From Pseudoxanthomonas mexicana (GTDB taxonomy: Bacteria > Pseudomonadota > Gammaproteobacteria > Xanthomonadales > Xanthomonadaceae), in NCBI RefSeq assembly GCF_001556105.1, contig NZ_LSIF01000026.1:1-64000 (forward strand): a stretch of 64,000 bases of DNA. Reading direction: 5' to 3'. The notes under the pieces were generated by a model, which saw only the letters and a program-made list of their open reading frames with translations, ran no database searches and was not told where the DNA came from. Position numbers and translations under genes: made by a program. Every line of letters starts with the position of its first letter. Positions within the stretch are counted from its first letter, which is position 1. Positions 35,003-46,089 of this stretch are shown here, piece after piece.

Positions 35003-36088
35003 TCAACGCATCTGGTAGGCCGGCGGCTCGCCTTCGCCACCGGTGAAAGGAGCCTCGTCGCCCATGGTGCGGCGGAAGCCGGCCAGGCCCGAGACCAGTT
35101 CGAGGTCGAGTTCCAGCACATCGCCGCTGGCACGCACCGGCGTGATATGGCGGACCACGGCCATCTTCTGCAGATGGCCGGTCAGGCGCAGGTAGTCGTC
35201 CGTGTTGCGGATACCGGTGAACAGCACGCGGTAGGTGCCGGCCGGACCCGCGCTGCCACGCTTGCCGTAACGCTTCACCAATGCATCGGCGGTGCCGTCG
35301 GCACCGGACGCCATCGCACGTCGCGCGTCCGCATCGGTCACCGACCATTTGCCAAGTACCTTGCCGGCATCGACGAACACCCAGTCGGCCGTCCAGCCAC
35401 CCTTGGCATTGCGGTAAAGCTTGCCGACCAGTTGCATCGGCGGGCTGTAGCGCGCGGATGCACGCGCGACGGCAGCGGTGTCCTGACGCCAGATGGCTCC
35501 CACCAACGCCTGTTCCGCCGCCCCACCGGCCGGCAGGCCCAAGCCATAGCCACGCTCGATCGCGCGATTGAGCAGCGGACGCGCGGCATTGGAGTGCGGC
35601 AACCCGACCAGGCGCGGGCCGCTGCCATCGTTGATCGCCAGCCAGACCACCGGCTTCGGACGCGGCTGCGGCCACACCGGCAGGCCCAACGCACCCGCCA
35701 GGCCGTTGACCTGGTCTTCGTCGAAGCGCACCACCAGCGTGGTGCGGAAGGTCGGCGCACCGGTCGCCGAGGTGCCCTGGTCCTGGCGATAGTCGTAGCC
35801 GTCCACGTAGTCCTTGGCGTTGCGCAGCTCGGCACCGACGCCGGGGCGCGACATCGCCGCTCGGTCGCCCGACAGCTTGCCCAGCACCGTGCCCAGCGCG
35901 CGCGCGAAGCCGCCCTGACGCTCGGCTTCACCCTGTCCGCTGACCGGCACCTCCGCCTGGTACAGCCCGCGCGCGGAGACCGCATCGCCTTCCGTGCGCA
36001 GGCCGGACTGCGCCCGCACGGCGGGCGTCGTGGTCAGTGCCGCCACCAGCAGTGCGGTGGCGAGTGCGATACCTGGGATACGGCGCAT
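35003..36088 (-). CDS. DUF2066 domain exported protein
   Basis: A 361-residue protein with a signal peptide (ALLVAALTTTPAVRAQ) and a DUF2066 domain (about residues 35-330), ending in a Gly/Glu/Pro-rich tail. The function of the family is unknown. In related genomes it often sits between purM and an AI-2E-family permease, as here. The ATG at 36088 has an AAGGA site. It is divergent from purM and first in a likely DUF2066-permease-hda operon. Confidence 0.85.
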   Translation of the reverse strand: MRRIPGIALATALLVAALTTTPAVRAQSGLRTEGDAVSARGLYQAEVPVSGQGEAERQGGFARALGTVLGKLSGDRAAMSRPGVGAELRNAKDYVDGYDYRQDQGTSATGAPTFRTTLVVRFDEDQVNGLAGALGLPVWPQPRPKPVVWLAINDGSGPRLVGLPHSNAARPLLNRAIERGYGLGLPAGGAAEQALVGAIWRQDTAAVARASARYSPPMQLVGKLYRNAKGGWTADWVFVDAGKVLGKWSVTDADARRAMASGADGTADALVKRYGKRGSAGPAGTYRVLFTGIRNTDDYLRLTGHLQKMAVVRHITPVRASGDVLELDLELVSGLAGFRRTMGDEAPFTGGEGEPPAYQMR

Positions 36089-36190
36089 CGAGCGTCCTTG
36101 AGCTCTGCAGACCCGGCGAATTGTTGCCCGAATGACCCTGTATCGCCAACGGCACCCGTTCAGGGCGGTCGCTCGGACCACCGATTCCTT

Positions 36191-36196
36191 TAAAAT
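36191..36196 (+). promoter_or_regulatory. Possible -10 element of the purM operon
   Basis: TAAAAT within TTTAAAATC is the only AT-rich hexamer in the divergent DUF2066-purM gap. No good -35 is visible at the proper distance. Transcription from here would give a short leader to either purM start. Confidence 0.35.
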
Positions 36197-36257
36197 CACG
36201 CCTCTGCCCCGCCGACGACCGCCCGTGACCCAGCCGACGCCTTCCGCCCCCACCCCG

Positions 36258-37274
36258 ATGACCTATCGCGACGCGGGTGTCGATATCGACGCCGGCAACG
36301 AACTGGTCGAACGCATCAAACCGCTGGTGAAGCGCAGCTTCCGGCCGGAAGTGATGGGCGGGCTGGGCGGCTTCGGCGCGTTGTTCGACCTGTCCGGCAA
36401 GTACCGCGAGCCCGTGCTGGTCTCCGGCACCGACGGTGTGGGCACCAAGCTGAAGCTCGCGCAGCAGCTCGGCCGGCACGACACCATCGGCATCGACCTG
36501 GTCGCCATGTGCGTCAACGACGTGCTGGTGCAGGGCGCCGAGCCACTGTTCTTCCTCGACTATTTCGCCACCGGCAAGCTCGACATCGACACCACGGTCG
36601 CCGTGGTCGGCGGCATCGCCCGCGGCTGCGAGCTGTCCGGCTGCGCGCTGATCGGCGGCGAGACCGCCGAGATGCCCGACATGTACGGCCCGGGCGAGTA
36701 CGACCTGGCCGGCTTCTGCGTGGCGGCGGTGGAAAAGTCGCGCCTGCTGGACGGCAACAAGGTCCGTGCCGGCGACGTGCTGCTCGGCATCGCCTCCAGC
36801 GGCCCGCATTCCAACGGCTATTCGCTGGTCCGCCGCATCTACGACCGCGCCGGCCGACCGGCCGATATCGAGGTGGGCGGCGTGCCGCTCGCCGACGCAT
36901 TGATGGCGCCGACCACGTTGTACGTGAAGCCGATCCTGGAACTGCTGCAGGCGCACGACCTGCATGGCATGGCGCACATCACCGGGGGCGGCCTGACCGA
37001 GAACATCATCCGCGTGATCCCCGACGGCCTGGGCCTGCAGATCGACGCGAGCGCGTGGACGCTGCCGCCGGTGTTCGACTGGCTGCAGCGCGAAGGCGCG
37101 GTCGAGAACGCCGAGATGTGGCGCACCTTCAACTGCGGCATCGGCTTCGTGCTGGTGGTCGCGCCGGACCAGCTCGCCGCCGTGCAGACGGACCTGGCCC
37201 GCCTGCACCTGACCCACTGGCAGATCGGCGAGGTCGTCACCGCCAGCGGCGGCGAACGCGTCCGCATCGGCTGA
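36258..37274 (+). CDS. purM: Phosphoribosylformylglycinamidine cyclo-ligase PurM
   Basis: A 338-residue enzyme of purine synthesis that closes the imidazole ring to form aminoimidazole ribonucleotide using ATP. Family signatures are [38 protein letters not shown] and the C-terminal ATP-binding part. The ATG at 36258 gives the usual N-terminus; an in-frame GTG at 36225 would add 11 residues, and neither has a ribosome site. purN follows after one inserted membrane-protein gene, so two non-adjacent purine steps share an operon. Confidence 0.96.
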   Translation: MTYRDAGVDIDAGNELVERIKPLVKRSFRPEVMGGLGGFGALFDLSGKYREPVLVSGTDGVGTKLKLAQQLGRHDTIGIDLVAMCVNDVLVQGAEPLFFLDYFATGKLDIDTTVAVVGGIARGCELSGCALIGGETAEMPDMYGPGEYDLAGFCVAAVEKSRLLDGNKVRAGDVLLGIASSGPHSNGYSLVRRIYDRAGRPADIEVGGVPLADALMAPTTLYVKPILELLQAHDLHGMAHITGGGLTENIIRVIPDGLGLQIDASAWTLPPVFDWLQREGAVENAEMWRTFNCGIGFVLVVAPDQLAAVQTDLARLHLTHWQIGEVVTASGGERVRIG

Positions 37275-37281
37275 GCGCGGC

Positions 37282-37902
37282 ATGCCGCGCAGCAAGGCGA
37301 TCGCCTTCGGATTGACGTTGGCGGTGTTCGCCGCCACGTGGATCGCGCCGCGCTGGCCGGTCGAGCAGGCCATGCACAGCAGCCTGACCGTGCTCGGGCT
37401 GGCCTGGCTGTGGTGGCATGACCGGCGCTGGCCGCTGCGGCCGGCGCATTTCGCGCTGATCTGCGCCTTCATCGTGGCGCACTGCATCGGCGCGCGCTGG
37501 CTGTACTCCTACGTGCCGTACGACGCCTGGCTGCAGGCCACGACCGGCTGGTCGCCGGCGGAGGCGTTCGGCTGGCAGCGCAACCATTTCGACCGCTTCA
37601 TCCACCTGATGTATGGCATCTGCTTCACGCCTGCCGCCTGGCATTGGCTGCGCCAGCGCTGGCCGCAGCTGTCCATCGGGCAGGCCTTCATCCTCGCGGT
37701 GATGCTGATCATGTGCACGAGTCTGGTGTACGAATGGCTGGAATGGGCCATCGCACTGACGATGTCGCCGGAGGCGGCCGAGTCCTACAACGGCCAGCAA
37801 GGTGACGTCTGGGATGCCCATGCCGACATGCTGCTGGCCACCCTCGGCGCGCTGCTGACGTGGCCGCTGGCCCATGCCGAGCGGCGCGGAGTCGCAGCAT
37901 GA
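37282..37902 (+). CDS. DUF2238 (YjdF-like) membrane protein
   Basis: A 206-residue inner-membrane protein with about six hydrophobic helices and the family motif QGDVWDAHADM near residue 175. It belongs to the DUF2238/YjdF family of unknown function. It is inserted between purM (eight bases upstream) and purN (four-base ATGA overlap), so it must be co-transcribed with purine genes, though nothing suggests a role in the pathway. Confidence 0.85.
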   Translation: MPRSKAIAFGLTLAVFAATWIAPRWPVEQAMHSSLTVLGLAWLWWHDRRWPLRPAHFALICAFIVAHCIGARWLYSYVPYDAWLQATTGWSPAEAFGWQRNHFDRFIHLMYGICFTPAAWHWLRQRWPQLSIGQAFILAVMLIMCTSLVYEWLEWAIALTMSPEAAESYNGQQGDVWDAHADMLLATLGALLTWPLAHAERRGVAA

Positions 37903-38552
37903 CCGCACGCATCGCGGTGTTGGCCTCCGGTCGCGGCAGCAACCTGCAGGCCATCCTGCAGGCGATTGCCGATAACACGCTGGATGCCGAGGTCGTGGGC
38001 GTGTTCTCCGACAAGCCGACTGCGCCAGCCCTGCGGCAGGTACCGGCCGCACGACGCTGGAGCGCCCGACCCACCGCATTTCCCGATCGTGCCGCCTACG
38101 AAGCGGCACTGGCGGATGCCGTTGCCAGCACTCGCCCGGACTGGGTGGTCTGTGCTGGCTACATGCGCATCCTCGGCGACGCCTTCATCACCCGCTTCCG
38201 CGGTCGCCTGCTCAACATCCATCCCTCGCTGCTGCCCAAACACCGCGGACTGCATACCCATGCCCGCGCGATCGCGGCCGGCGACCCCGAACATGGCGCC
38301 AGTGTCCACTTCGTCATCCCCGAACTGGATGCCGGCGCGGTGATCGCCCGGGTGAAGGTGCCGGTCCTGCCTGGCGATACGCCGGAAACGCTGGCCGCAC
38401 GGCTGCTTCCGCGCGAGCACGCCCTGCTGGTGGCGGTGCTGGGACTGGCCAGTGAGGGCCACTTGGCTGAACAGGAAGACGTCACTCGCTGTCACGGTCA
38501 GCCGTTATTAAATCCCCTGTCCCTAGATTCAGCCGACCGTTTGGTTTCCTGA
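37899..38552 (+). CDS. purN: Phosphoribosylglycinamide formyltransferase PurN
   Basis: A 217-residue enzyme that transfers a formyl group from 10-formyltetrahydrofolate to GAR in purine synthesis. Visible are the N-terminal VLASGRGSNLQAI, the YMRILG strand, and NIHPSLLPKHRGL with the catalytic Asn and His. It starts in the DUF2238 stop codon. The first of three DUF3108 genes begins 15 bases downstream. The length is normal for the family. Confidence 0.96.
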   Translation: MTARIAVLASGRGSNLQAILQAIADNTLDAEVVGVFSDKPTAPALRQVPAARRWSARPTAFPDRAAYEAALADAVASTRPDWVVCAGYMRILGDAFITRFRGRLLNIHPSLLPKHRGLHTHARAIAAGDPEHGASVHFVIPELDAGAVIARVKVPVLPGDTPETLAARLLPREHALLVAVLGLASEGHLAEQEDVTRCHGQPLLNPLSLDSADRLVS

Positions 38553-38567
38553 CGCCGCCCGCCCCCG

Positions 38568-39284
38568 ATGACCGTCCTGTTCCGCTCCCTGCTGGTTGGC
38601 CTGGCCTTGGCCGGATCCGTTGCACCCGCGTGGGCGCTGGATCCGTTCGTGGCCCGCTATCAGGCCTACTACGAAGGCAAGCTGGCCGGCAGCGCGAGCA
38701 TGAAAGTCGAGCCGAAGAGCGGCAGTCAATGGCAGATCGACCTGAACGTCAAAGGCACGCGCGGTCTGGCCAGACTGGCCGGATTGAACATCGAGCAAAG
38801 CACGGTCTTCGACGCCATCGACGGGCAGTTCCGCCCACTCAGCCAAGCCACAGTCCGCCATGCGCTGTTCATGGGCAAGAAGATGGTCGGCACCTACGAC
38901 TGGGACAACCATAAGGCGCAGTGGCAGGGCGACATCAAGAAGAACCGTCGCGCGCCCCTCCCCCTGCAGCCCGGCGACCTGAGCGCCCTGTTGATGAACC
39001 TGGCGGTGATCCGCGACGCCGCGCCCGGCAAGCAGCTCGACTACCGTGTGGTGGACAATGGCCGCGTCCGCGAATACCAGTACGTCGTGTCACCCGAACC
39101 CGAAACCGTGACCGTCGAGGACCTGAGCTACAGCGCACTGCGCGTAAGCCGGGCCAACGGCGGCAACGACGAAACCATTTTCTGGGTCGCCGATGGCGTA
39201 CCCACCCCCGTGCGCATCCTGCAGCGGGACAACGGTCAGGATGGCGTGGATCTCCGCCTGGTCGAATACCAAGGAGCCCCTTGA
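38568..39284 (+). CDS. DUF3108 exported protein (copy 1)
   Basis: A 238-residue periplasmic protein: signal peptide ending at PAWA, then a DUF3108 domain beginning LDPFVARYQAYYEGKLAG. It is the first of three consecutive DUF3108 genes and the most divergent of them. The family resembles lipid-binding beta-taco or LolA-like folds, but the function is not established. It is 15 bases from purN and followed two bases later by copy 2. Confidence 0.85.
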   Translation: MTVLFRSLLVGLALAGSVAPAWALDPFVARYQAYYEGKLAGSASMKVEPKSGSQWQIDLNVKGTRGLARLAGLNIEQSTVFDAIDGQFRPLSQATVRHALFMGKKMVGTYDWDNHKAQWQGDIKKNRRAPLPLQPGDLSALLMNLAVIRDAAPGKQLDYRVVDNGRVREYQYVVSPEPETVTVEDLSYSALRVSRANGGNDETIFWVADGVPTPVRILQRDNGQDGVDLRLVEYQGAP

Positions 39285-39286
39285 AC

Positions 39287-39976
39287 ATGACAATGACCGC
39301 ATTCCGCGTGCCGCGCTTGCTGCTCGCCGCCGCACTCCTGGCGGGCGCAAGCGCGCCCGCGCTCGCCATCGAAGCATTCACTGCGCAGTACAGCGCCAGT
39401 GCCCTGGGCATGGTCGGCGACGGGCAGATGTCCGTGGTGGCGCAGCCGGGCAATCGCTGGCAGTACTCGCTCAGCGTGCGCAACCAGGCGGTCGAACTGA
39501 GCCAGAAGACCGTGTTCGACCTGCAGGATGGCCGCATGCGCCCGCTCAGCAGCACGGACACCTCGCGACTGCTGATCAAGAAGAAGAACGTCAACACGCT
39601 TTACGACTGGTCGAAGGCCCAGGCCACCTGGAGCGGCGACGTGAAGCCTGACCGCGCCGGCCCCGTGAAGCTGCTTGCGGGCGACATGGACGCGCTGCTG
39701 GTCAACCTGGCCATCGTGCGCGACGTGGCGGCCGGCAAGCCGCTGACCTACCGCATGGTGGAGAACGGTCGCGCCAAGCCGATGAACTACCAAGTTGCAG
39801 GCAAGGAGCGCATCACCATCGGCGGCAAGCCACAGGACGCCACCAAGGTCGTCCGCACCGACGGCGACAAGCAGACCATCGTCTGGGTCGTGGCCGACAC
39901 ACCGGTTCCTGCGCGTATTCTTCAGCGCGAGAACGGCCAGGACCTCATCGACCTGACGCTCACGTCCTGGCGCTGA
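39287..39976 (+). CDS. DUF3108 exported protein (copy 2)
   Basis: A 229-residue exported protein: signal peptide ending at PALA, then a DUF3108 domain (IEAFTAQYSASALGM) ending LTLTSWR. An AAGGAG site ten bases before 39287 supports this ATG, although a second ATG lies two codons later. It is closest to copy 3; both share DVKP-RAGPV, GDMDALLVNLA and the SWR end. The function is unknown. Confidence 0.85.
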   Translation: MTMTAFRVPRLLLAAALLAGASAPALAIEAFTAQYSASALGMVGDGQMSVVAQPGNRWQYSLSVRNQAVELSQKTVFDLQDGRMRPLSSTDTSRLLIKKKNVNTLYDWSKAQATWSGDVKPDRAGPVKLLAGDMDALLVNLAIVRDVAAGKPLTYRMVENGRAKPMNYQVAGKERITIGGKPQDATKVVRTDGDKQTIVWVVADTPVPARILQRENGQDLIDLTLTSWR

Positions 39977-39998
39977 CCGCCACGCTGGAGAAACTGCC

Positions 39999-40679
39999 AT
40001 GACAAGGATGTCCGCGCTGCTGGCGATCGCCTCCACGGTGCTCGCGATGACGGCCGCCCCGGCTTATGCGTTGAAGCCCTTTACCGCCCAATACGATGCC
40101 TCTTACAAGGGCATTTCCGCGGGCGGTTCAATGTCGCTCTCGCAGCAAGGCAACCGCTGGACCCACACGATGGGCATCCGCAACGCGATGGCCAACCTGA
40201 GCCAGGCCACCGTGTTCGAGGATGCCGCAGGCCGCTATCGGCCATTGGGAGGCAGTGACCGTTCAACCTACCTGATGAAGACGCGGTCCATCGTCACGCA
40301 CTACAACTGGAAAGGCATGCAGGTACGCTGGACCGGCGACGTGAAGCCACAGCGGGCCGGTCCGGTGGCGATGCAGGTTGGGGACATGGATGCCCTGCTG
40401 GTGAACCTGGCGCTCGTCCGCGATGTCGGCTTCGGCCGCACGTCGATGAACTACCGCCTGCTGGAGAATGGCAAGGCCAAGCCGATGGCCTACCGCGTCG
40501 CCGGCCGCGAAAAGATCACCGTGGGCGGGCGTGCGCTGGACACGACCAAGGTGGTGCAAGACGCGGGCGGCAAGCAGACCACCGCGTGGATCGCGGCCGG
40601 CGTGCCTGCGCCGGTACGCATCGTGCAGCGCGAGGACGGCAGCGAGGTGTTCCGTCTGCAGCTGACCTCCTGGCGCTGA
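39999..40679 (+). CDS. DUF3108 exported protein (copy 3)
   Basis: A 226-residue exported protein with a signal peptide ending at PAYA and a DUF3108 domain (LKPFTAQYDASYKGI) ending LQLTSWR. It shares long identical stretches with copy 2, suggesting the more recent of the two duplications. A strong bidirectional terminator follows 14 bases after its stop and closes the purM-to-DUF3108 operon. Confidence 0.85.
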   Translation: MTRMSALLAIASTVLAMTAAPAYALKPFTAQYDASYKGISAGGSMSLSQQGNRWTHTMGIRNAMANLSQATVFEDAAGRYRPLGGSDRSTYLMKTRSIVTHYNWKGMQVRWTGDVKPQRAGPVAMQVGDMDALLVNLALVRDVGFGRTSMNYRLLENGKAKPMAYRVAGREKITVGGRALDTTKVVQDAGGKQTTAWIAAGVPAPVRIVQREDGSEVFRLQLTSWR

Positions 40680-40693
40680 GTCAGCATCCAGAA

Positions 40694-40720
40694 AAAAAGC
40701 CCGGCGCATGCCGGGCTTTT

Positions 40721-40721
<1 letters not shown>
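40694..40721. terminator. Bidirectional rho-independent terminator
   Basis: AAAAAGCCCGGC-GCAT-GCCGGGCTTTTT is a perfect 12-bp stem with a four-base loop and A/T tracts on both sides. It ends the purM operon on the plus strand and the ibaG-murA transcript on the minus strand. Its last base touches the stop codon of the EF-hand gene. Confidence 0.92.
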
Positions 40722-42622
<1,901 letters not shown>

Positions 42623-42675
42623 CGGGCTTTCCTAATAAAATACCCGGCCATTCTACCCGCCGGCGCCCCGTTCGC

Positions 42676-43680
42676 ATGCCCCAGTCTTCCCCCCTGACGC
42701 CCTCCGTGTCGCCCGCCAGCCTGGCGGCCAGCGGCCGTCGGGTCATCGAGATCGAGGCACGGGCGCTGGATGCACTGGCGGCCCGCATCGACGATGCCTT
42801 CGCTGCCGCGTGCCAGACCATATTGACGGGCAATGGCCGTGTCGTCTGCACCGGCATGGGCAAGTCCGGGCATGTGGCGCGCAAGATCGCGGCGACGCTG
42901 GCGTCCACCGGCACGCCGGCGTTCTACGTGCATCCTGGCGAAGCCGGCCACGGCGATCTCGGCATGATCACCGACGCCGATGTGGTGCTGGCGTTGTCCT
43001 ACTCAGGCGAATCGGATGAGGTGCTGATGCTGTTGCCGGTGCTCAAGCGCCAGGGCAACACCGTCATCGGCATGACCGGCCGACCGCACTCCACGCTGGC
43101 CCGCGAAAGCGACATCCACCTCGACGTCAGCGTGCCCGCGGAAGCCTGTCCGCTGGACCTGGCGCCGACCAGCAGCACCACCGCCTCGCTGGCGATGGGC
43201 GATGCACTGGCCGTGGCGCTGCTGGATGCGCGCGGCTTCACCGCCGACGACTTCGCCCGTTCGCATCCCGCCGGCAGCCTCGGCCGCCGCCTGCTGCTGC
43301 ACATCACCGACGTGATGCATGCGGGCGACGAGGTGCCGCGCGTGGACGTGGGCGCGACGCTGAGCGAAGCGCTGGTGGAGATGAGCCGCAAGCGCCTGGG
43401 CATGACCGCCGTGGTGGCGCCCGATGGTCGCCTGGCCGGCCTGTTCACCGACGGCGACCTGCGCCGCACACTGGACAATCCCGCGCTGGACGTCCGCACC
43501 GCCCGCATTGCCGAGGTGATGACGCACGCGCCCAAGACCATCGGTGCCGACCAGTTGGCGGTGGAAGCGGCGCGCCTGATGGAAACGCACAAGATCAGCG
43601 GCCTGATCGTGGTGGACGCCGAGCGGCGCCCGGTCGGCGCGCTCAACATTCACGACCTGTTGCGTGCCCGCGTGGTGTAA
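42676..43680 (+). CDS. kdsD: Arabinose-5-phosphate isomerase KdsD
   Basis: A 334-residue enzyme that converts ribulose 5-phosphate to arabinose 5-phosphate, the first step towards Kdo in the LPS core. The N-terminal SIS sugar-isomerase domain contains CTGMGKSGHVARKIAATL and the catalytic His region HPGEAGHGD. Two CBS domains follow (about residues 210-330). It begins the conserved kdsD-kdsC-lptC-lptA-lptB-rpoN-hpf block. Confidence 0.95.
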   Translation: MPQSSPLTPSVSPASLAASGRRVIEIEARALDALAARIDDAFAAACQTILTGNGRVVCTGMGKSGHVARKIAATLASTGTPAFYVHPGEAGHGDLGMITDADVVLALSYSGESDEVLMLLPVLKRQGNTVIGMTGRPHSTLARESDIHLDVSVPAEACPLDLAPTSSTTASLAMGDALAVALLDARGFTADDFARSHPAGSLGRRLLLHITDVMHAGDEVPRVDVGATLSEALVEMSRKRLGMTAVVAPDGRLAGLFTDGDLRRTLDNPALDVRTARIAEVMTHAPKTIGADQLAVEAARLMETHKISGLIVVDAERRPVGALNIHDLLRARVV

Positions 43681-43731
43681 CCCCCGGAACCGTTCCTCAT
43701 CCCCTCCCCTTTCGCTCCCCCCTTTTTGCCC

Positions 43732-44277
43732 ATGCCCCTGCGCCATCTCCATGACCTGACCGAAGACGTGCTGGCCCGTGCCGCGCGCATCCGTCTGGCG
43801 TGCTTCGACGTGGACGGCACGCTGACCGATGGACGGCTGTTCCTCGACGGCGAGGGCCGCGAACAGAAAGCGTTCCATGTGCAGGACGGGCAGGGCCTGG
43901 TGCTGCTGAAGCGCGCCGGCATCGAGGTCGCCTTCATCACCGCGCGCAGCGGCACGGTCGCCGTGGCGCGGGGGCGGGAACTGGGCGTGCAGGTCTTCAC
44001 CGGCGTCAAGGACAAGCTGGCCAAGGTGCGCGAGCTGGCCGCGGGACTCGGCATCGGACTGGAGCAGGTCGCCTTCATGGGTGACGACCTGCCGGACGTG
44101 CCGCCCTTTCGCGCGGTGGGCCTGGCGATCGCGCCGGCCGACGCACACCCATGGACCGCACAGCACGCCCACTGGCGCACGCGCCGCGCCGGCGGCCAGG
44201 GCGCAGCGCGCGAAGCGTGCGACCTGCTGCTTGGCACGCAGGGTCACGCGCCCACGCTCGAAGGAGGAACAGCATGA
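43732..44277 (+). CDS. kdsC: Kdo-8-phosphate phosphatase KdsC
   Basis: A 181-residue HAD-superfamily phosphatase that releases Kdo from Kdo-8-phosphate. The nucleophile motif is FDVDGTLTDG (residues 24-33), and the GDDLPDVPPF motif binds magnesium. The ATG at 43732 is chosen over a TTG at 43726. It overlaps lptC by four bases (ATGA). Confidence 0.93.
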   Translation: MPLRHLHDLTEDVLARAARIRLACFDVDGTLTDGRLFLDGEGREQKAFHVQDGQGLVLLKRAGIEVAFITARSGTVAVARGRELGVQVFTGVKDKLAKVRELAAGLGIGLEQVAFMGDDLPDVPPFRAVGLAIAPADAHPWTAQHAHWRTRRAGGQGAAREACDLLLGTQGHAPTLEGGTA

Positions 44278-44837
44278 GCTGGCGCACCACGCTCGGGCTG
44301 ATCCTGCTGCTGGCCGCGGTTGTCAGCGGCTGGTCGGCATGGAAGAACCGCGACGTTCCCCCGCCCAACCGGATCGTCACCGACCGCTCGGACTACGTGA
44401 TGCGCGACTTCGAGATGATCGCGCTGAACGGCGAGGGGCAGGAAGCCGTGGCGGTGCGCGCCCCCGAGATGGTGCGCAACCCGCAGGACCAGACCTATAC
44501 CATCACCACGCCGCTGTTCCTGTTGCCGGAGGAGGAAGGGCGCTCGTGGGAGCTGCGTGCGAAGACCGGCTGGCTCAGCGCGAAGGGCGAGGAACTGCGC
44601 CTGAAGGGCGATGTGCATGGCACGTCGCCGGCCGGTAGCGCCCGCCAGGCAGATTTCCGCTCCGACACGCTCAACGTGTTCCCCGACCGCGATCTTGCCC
44701 AGTCCGACGACGAGGTGACGGTAACGCAGCCCGGCTCTAGACTGAGCGGGCGCGGTTTTGAGACCAATCTCAAGACCAACGAATACACATTCAAATCCCA
44801 GGTGAGATCCATCTATGAACCGCGTTCTGCTCGCTAG
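44274..44837 (+). CDS. lptC: LPS export protein LptC
   Basis: A 187-residue bitopic protein: one N-terminal membrane helix (about residues 6-23) and a periplasmic beta-jellyroll of the LptC/YrbK family. It joins the inner-membrane LptBFG transporter to LptA in the LPS bridge. An AAGGAGG site precedes the ATG, which lies in the kdsC stop. Its end overlaps lptA by 23 bases. Sequence conservation in this family is low; gene order strengthens the call. Confidence 0.92.
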   Translation: MSWRTTLGLILLLAAVVSGWSAWKNRDVPPPNRIVTDRSDYVMRDFEMIALNGEGQEAVAVRAPEMVRNPQDQTYTITTPLFLLPEEEGRSWELRAKTGWLSAKGEELRLKGDVHGTSPAGSARQADFRSDTLNVFPDRDLAQSDDEVTVTQPGSRLSGRGFETNLKTNEYTFKSQVRSIYEPRSAR

Positions 44838-45324
44838 CGCCGCGCTGCTGCTCCTGCTGCCCGCCGCCGGCACCGTGGCCAAGTCCACCGACCGCAACCA
44901 GGCCATGACCATCGATTCCGGCAGCCAGACCGGCAACATGGAAGGCAGTGGCAAGACCCTGCTGGGCGGCGGCGTCGTGGTTACCCAGGGCTCGCTGGAA
45001 ATCAAGTCGAGCGCCGCCGAGATCTACATGGCCGATGGCGAGGTCTCGCGGTCGGTCTTCACCGGCAAGCAGGTGAAGATGAAGCAGCAGATGGACGACG
45101 GCACGTGGATGGATGCGCAGGCCGACCGCGTCGAGTACGACATGAAGACCGAGACCATCACCTTCATCGGCAACTACACGGTGAAGTCCGACCGCGGCTC
45201 GAACAGCGGCCAGCGCATGGTCTACAACACCAAGAGCGGCAACATGCAGAGCGGCGGCGACGGTACCCGCGTGCGCACGGTGATCCAGCCCAAGACCGCA
45301 GCGCCCGCGCAGGGCAAGAACTGA
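44815..45324 (+). CDS. lptA: LPS transport periplasmic protein LptA
   Basis: A 169-residue periplasmic protein with a signal peptide ([13 protein letters not shown]) and an OstA/LptA jellyroll domain ([17 protein letters not shown] start, [15 protein letters not shown]). LptA oligomers carry LPS across the periplasm to the outer membrane. It begins inside the end of lptC, and its TGA overlaps the lptB ATG by one base. Confidence 0.93.
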   Translation: MNRVLLASAALLLLLPAAGTVAKSTDRNQAMTIDSGSQTGNMEGSGKTLLGGGVVVTQGSLEIKSSAAEIYMADGEVSRSVFTGKQVKMKQQMDDGTWMDAQADRVEYDMKTETITFIGNYTVKSDRGSNSGQRMVYNTKSGNMQSGGDGTRVRTVIQPKTAAPAQGKN

Positions 45325-46043
45325 TGCTGACCGCGAAGGGACTGCGCAAGCGCTACAAGCAGCGCGAGGTCGTCGCCGACTTCGGCCTGACCCTGCAGCC
45401 TGGCGAAGTGGTCGGCCTGCTGGGCCCCAACGGTGCCGGCAAGACCACCTGCTTCTACATGATCGTCGGCCTGGTGGCCGCCGATGCCGGCAGCATCGAA
45501 CTGGATGGCCAGGACATCACCGCCCAGCCGATGTACCAACGTGCCAAGCTCGGCGTGGGCTACCTGCCGCAGGAACCCTCGGTGTTCCGCAAGCTGAGCG
45601 TCGCCGACAACATCCGCCTGGTACTGGAGCTGCGCGACGACCTGGACAGCGCAGGCACCGAGCGCGAACTGGCCTCGCTGCTGGACGAACTGCAGGTGAC
45701 CCACGTCGCCGACCAGTTGGGCGCCAGCCTGTCCGGCGGCGAGCGTCGGCGCGTGGAGATTGCGCGCGCGCTCGCCGCCCGCCCGCGCCTGATGCTGCTG
45801 GACGAACCCTTCGCCGGCGTCGATCCCATCTCCGTCGGCGAGATCCAGCGCATCGTGAAGCACCTCAAGGATCGCGGCATCGGCGTGCTGATCACCGATC
45901 ACAACGTGCGCGAAACCTTGGGAATCTGCGACCGGGCGTATATCCTCAATGCCGGTAGCGTTCTGGCGCAAGGGGCCCCGGACGCGTTGCTGGCCAATCC
46001 GGACGTACGCCGGGTCTATCTGGGCGAGACCTTCCGCCTGTGA
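45324..46043 (+). CDS. lptB: LPS export ATP-binding protein LptB
   Basis: A 239-residue ABC ATPase that powers LPS extraction with LptF and LptG. Visible are Walker A GPNGAGKT, the LptB-type Q-loop [12 protein letters not shown], signature LSGGERRR, Walker [14 protein letters not shown] and the H-loop ITDHNVRE. It is coupled to lptA and followed 46 bases later by rpoN, the classical order. Confidence 0.97.
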   Translation: MLTAKGLRKRYKQREVVADFGLTLQPGEVVGLLGPNGAGKTTCFYMIVGLVAADAGSIELDGQDITAQPMYQRAKLGVGYLPQEPSVFRKLSVADNIRLVLELRDDLDSAGTERELASLLDELQVTHVADQLGASLSGGERRRVEIARALAARPRLMLLDEPFAGVDPISVGEIQRIVKHLKDRGIGVLITDHNVRETLGICDRAYILNAGSVLAQGAPDALLANPDVRRVYLGETFRL

Positions 46044-46089
46044 TCCCCGTCGGCGGCCCAGGCCGCCACACGGGTTTCCAAGGTCGGGA

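Noticed and set aside
33829..35133. Upstream extension of the hda frame
   Set aside because: The extra 400 or so residues are an alternate frame of the AI-2E-family gene; the Hda family start and the GTGA overlap place the start at 33828.
34989..35675. Upstream extension of the AI-2E-family frame
   Set aside because: The residues are Arg/Gly-rich, overlap the DUF2066 gene in another frame, and the ATG at 34988 has a good ribosome site.
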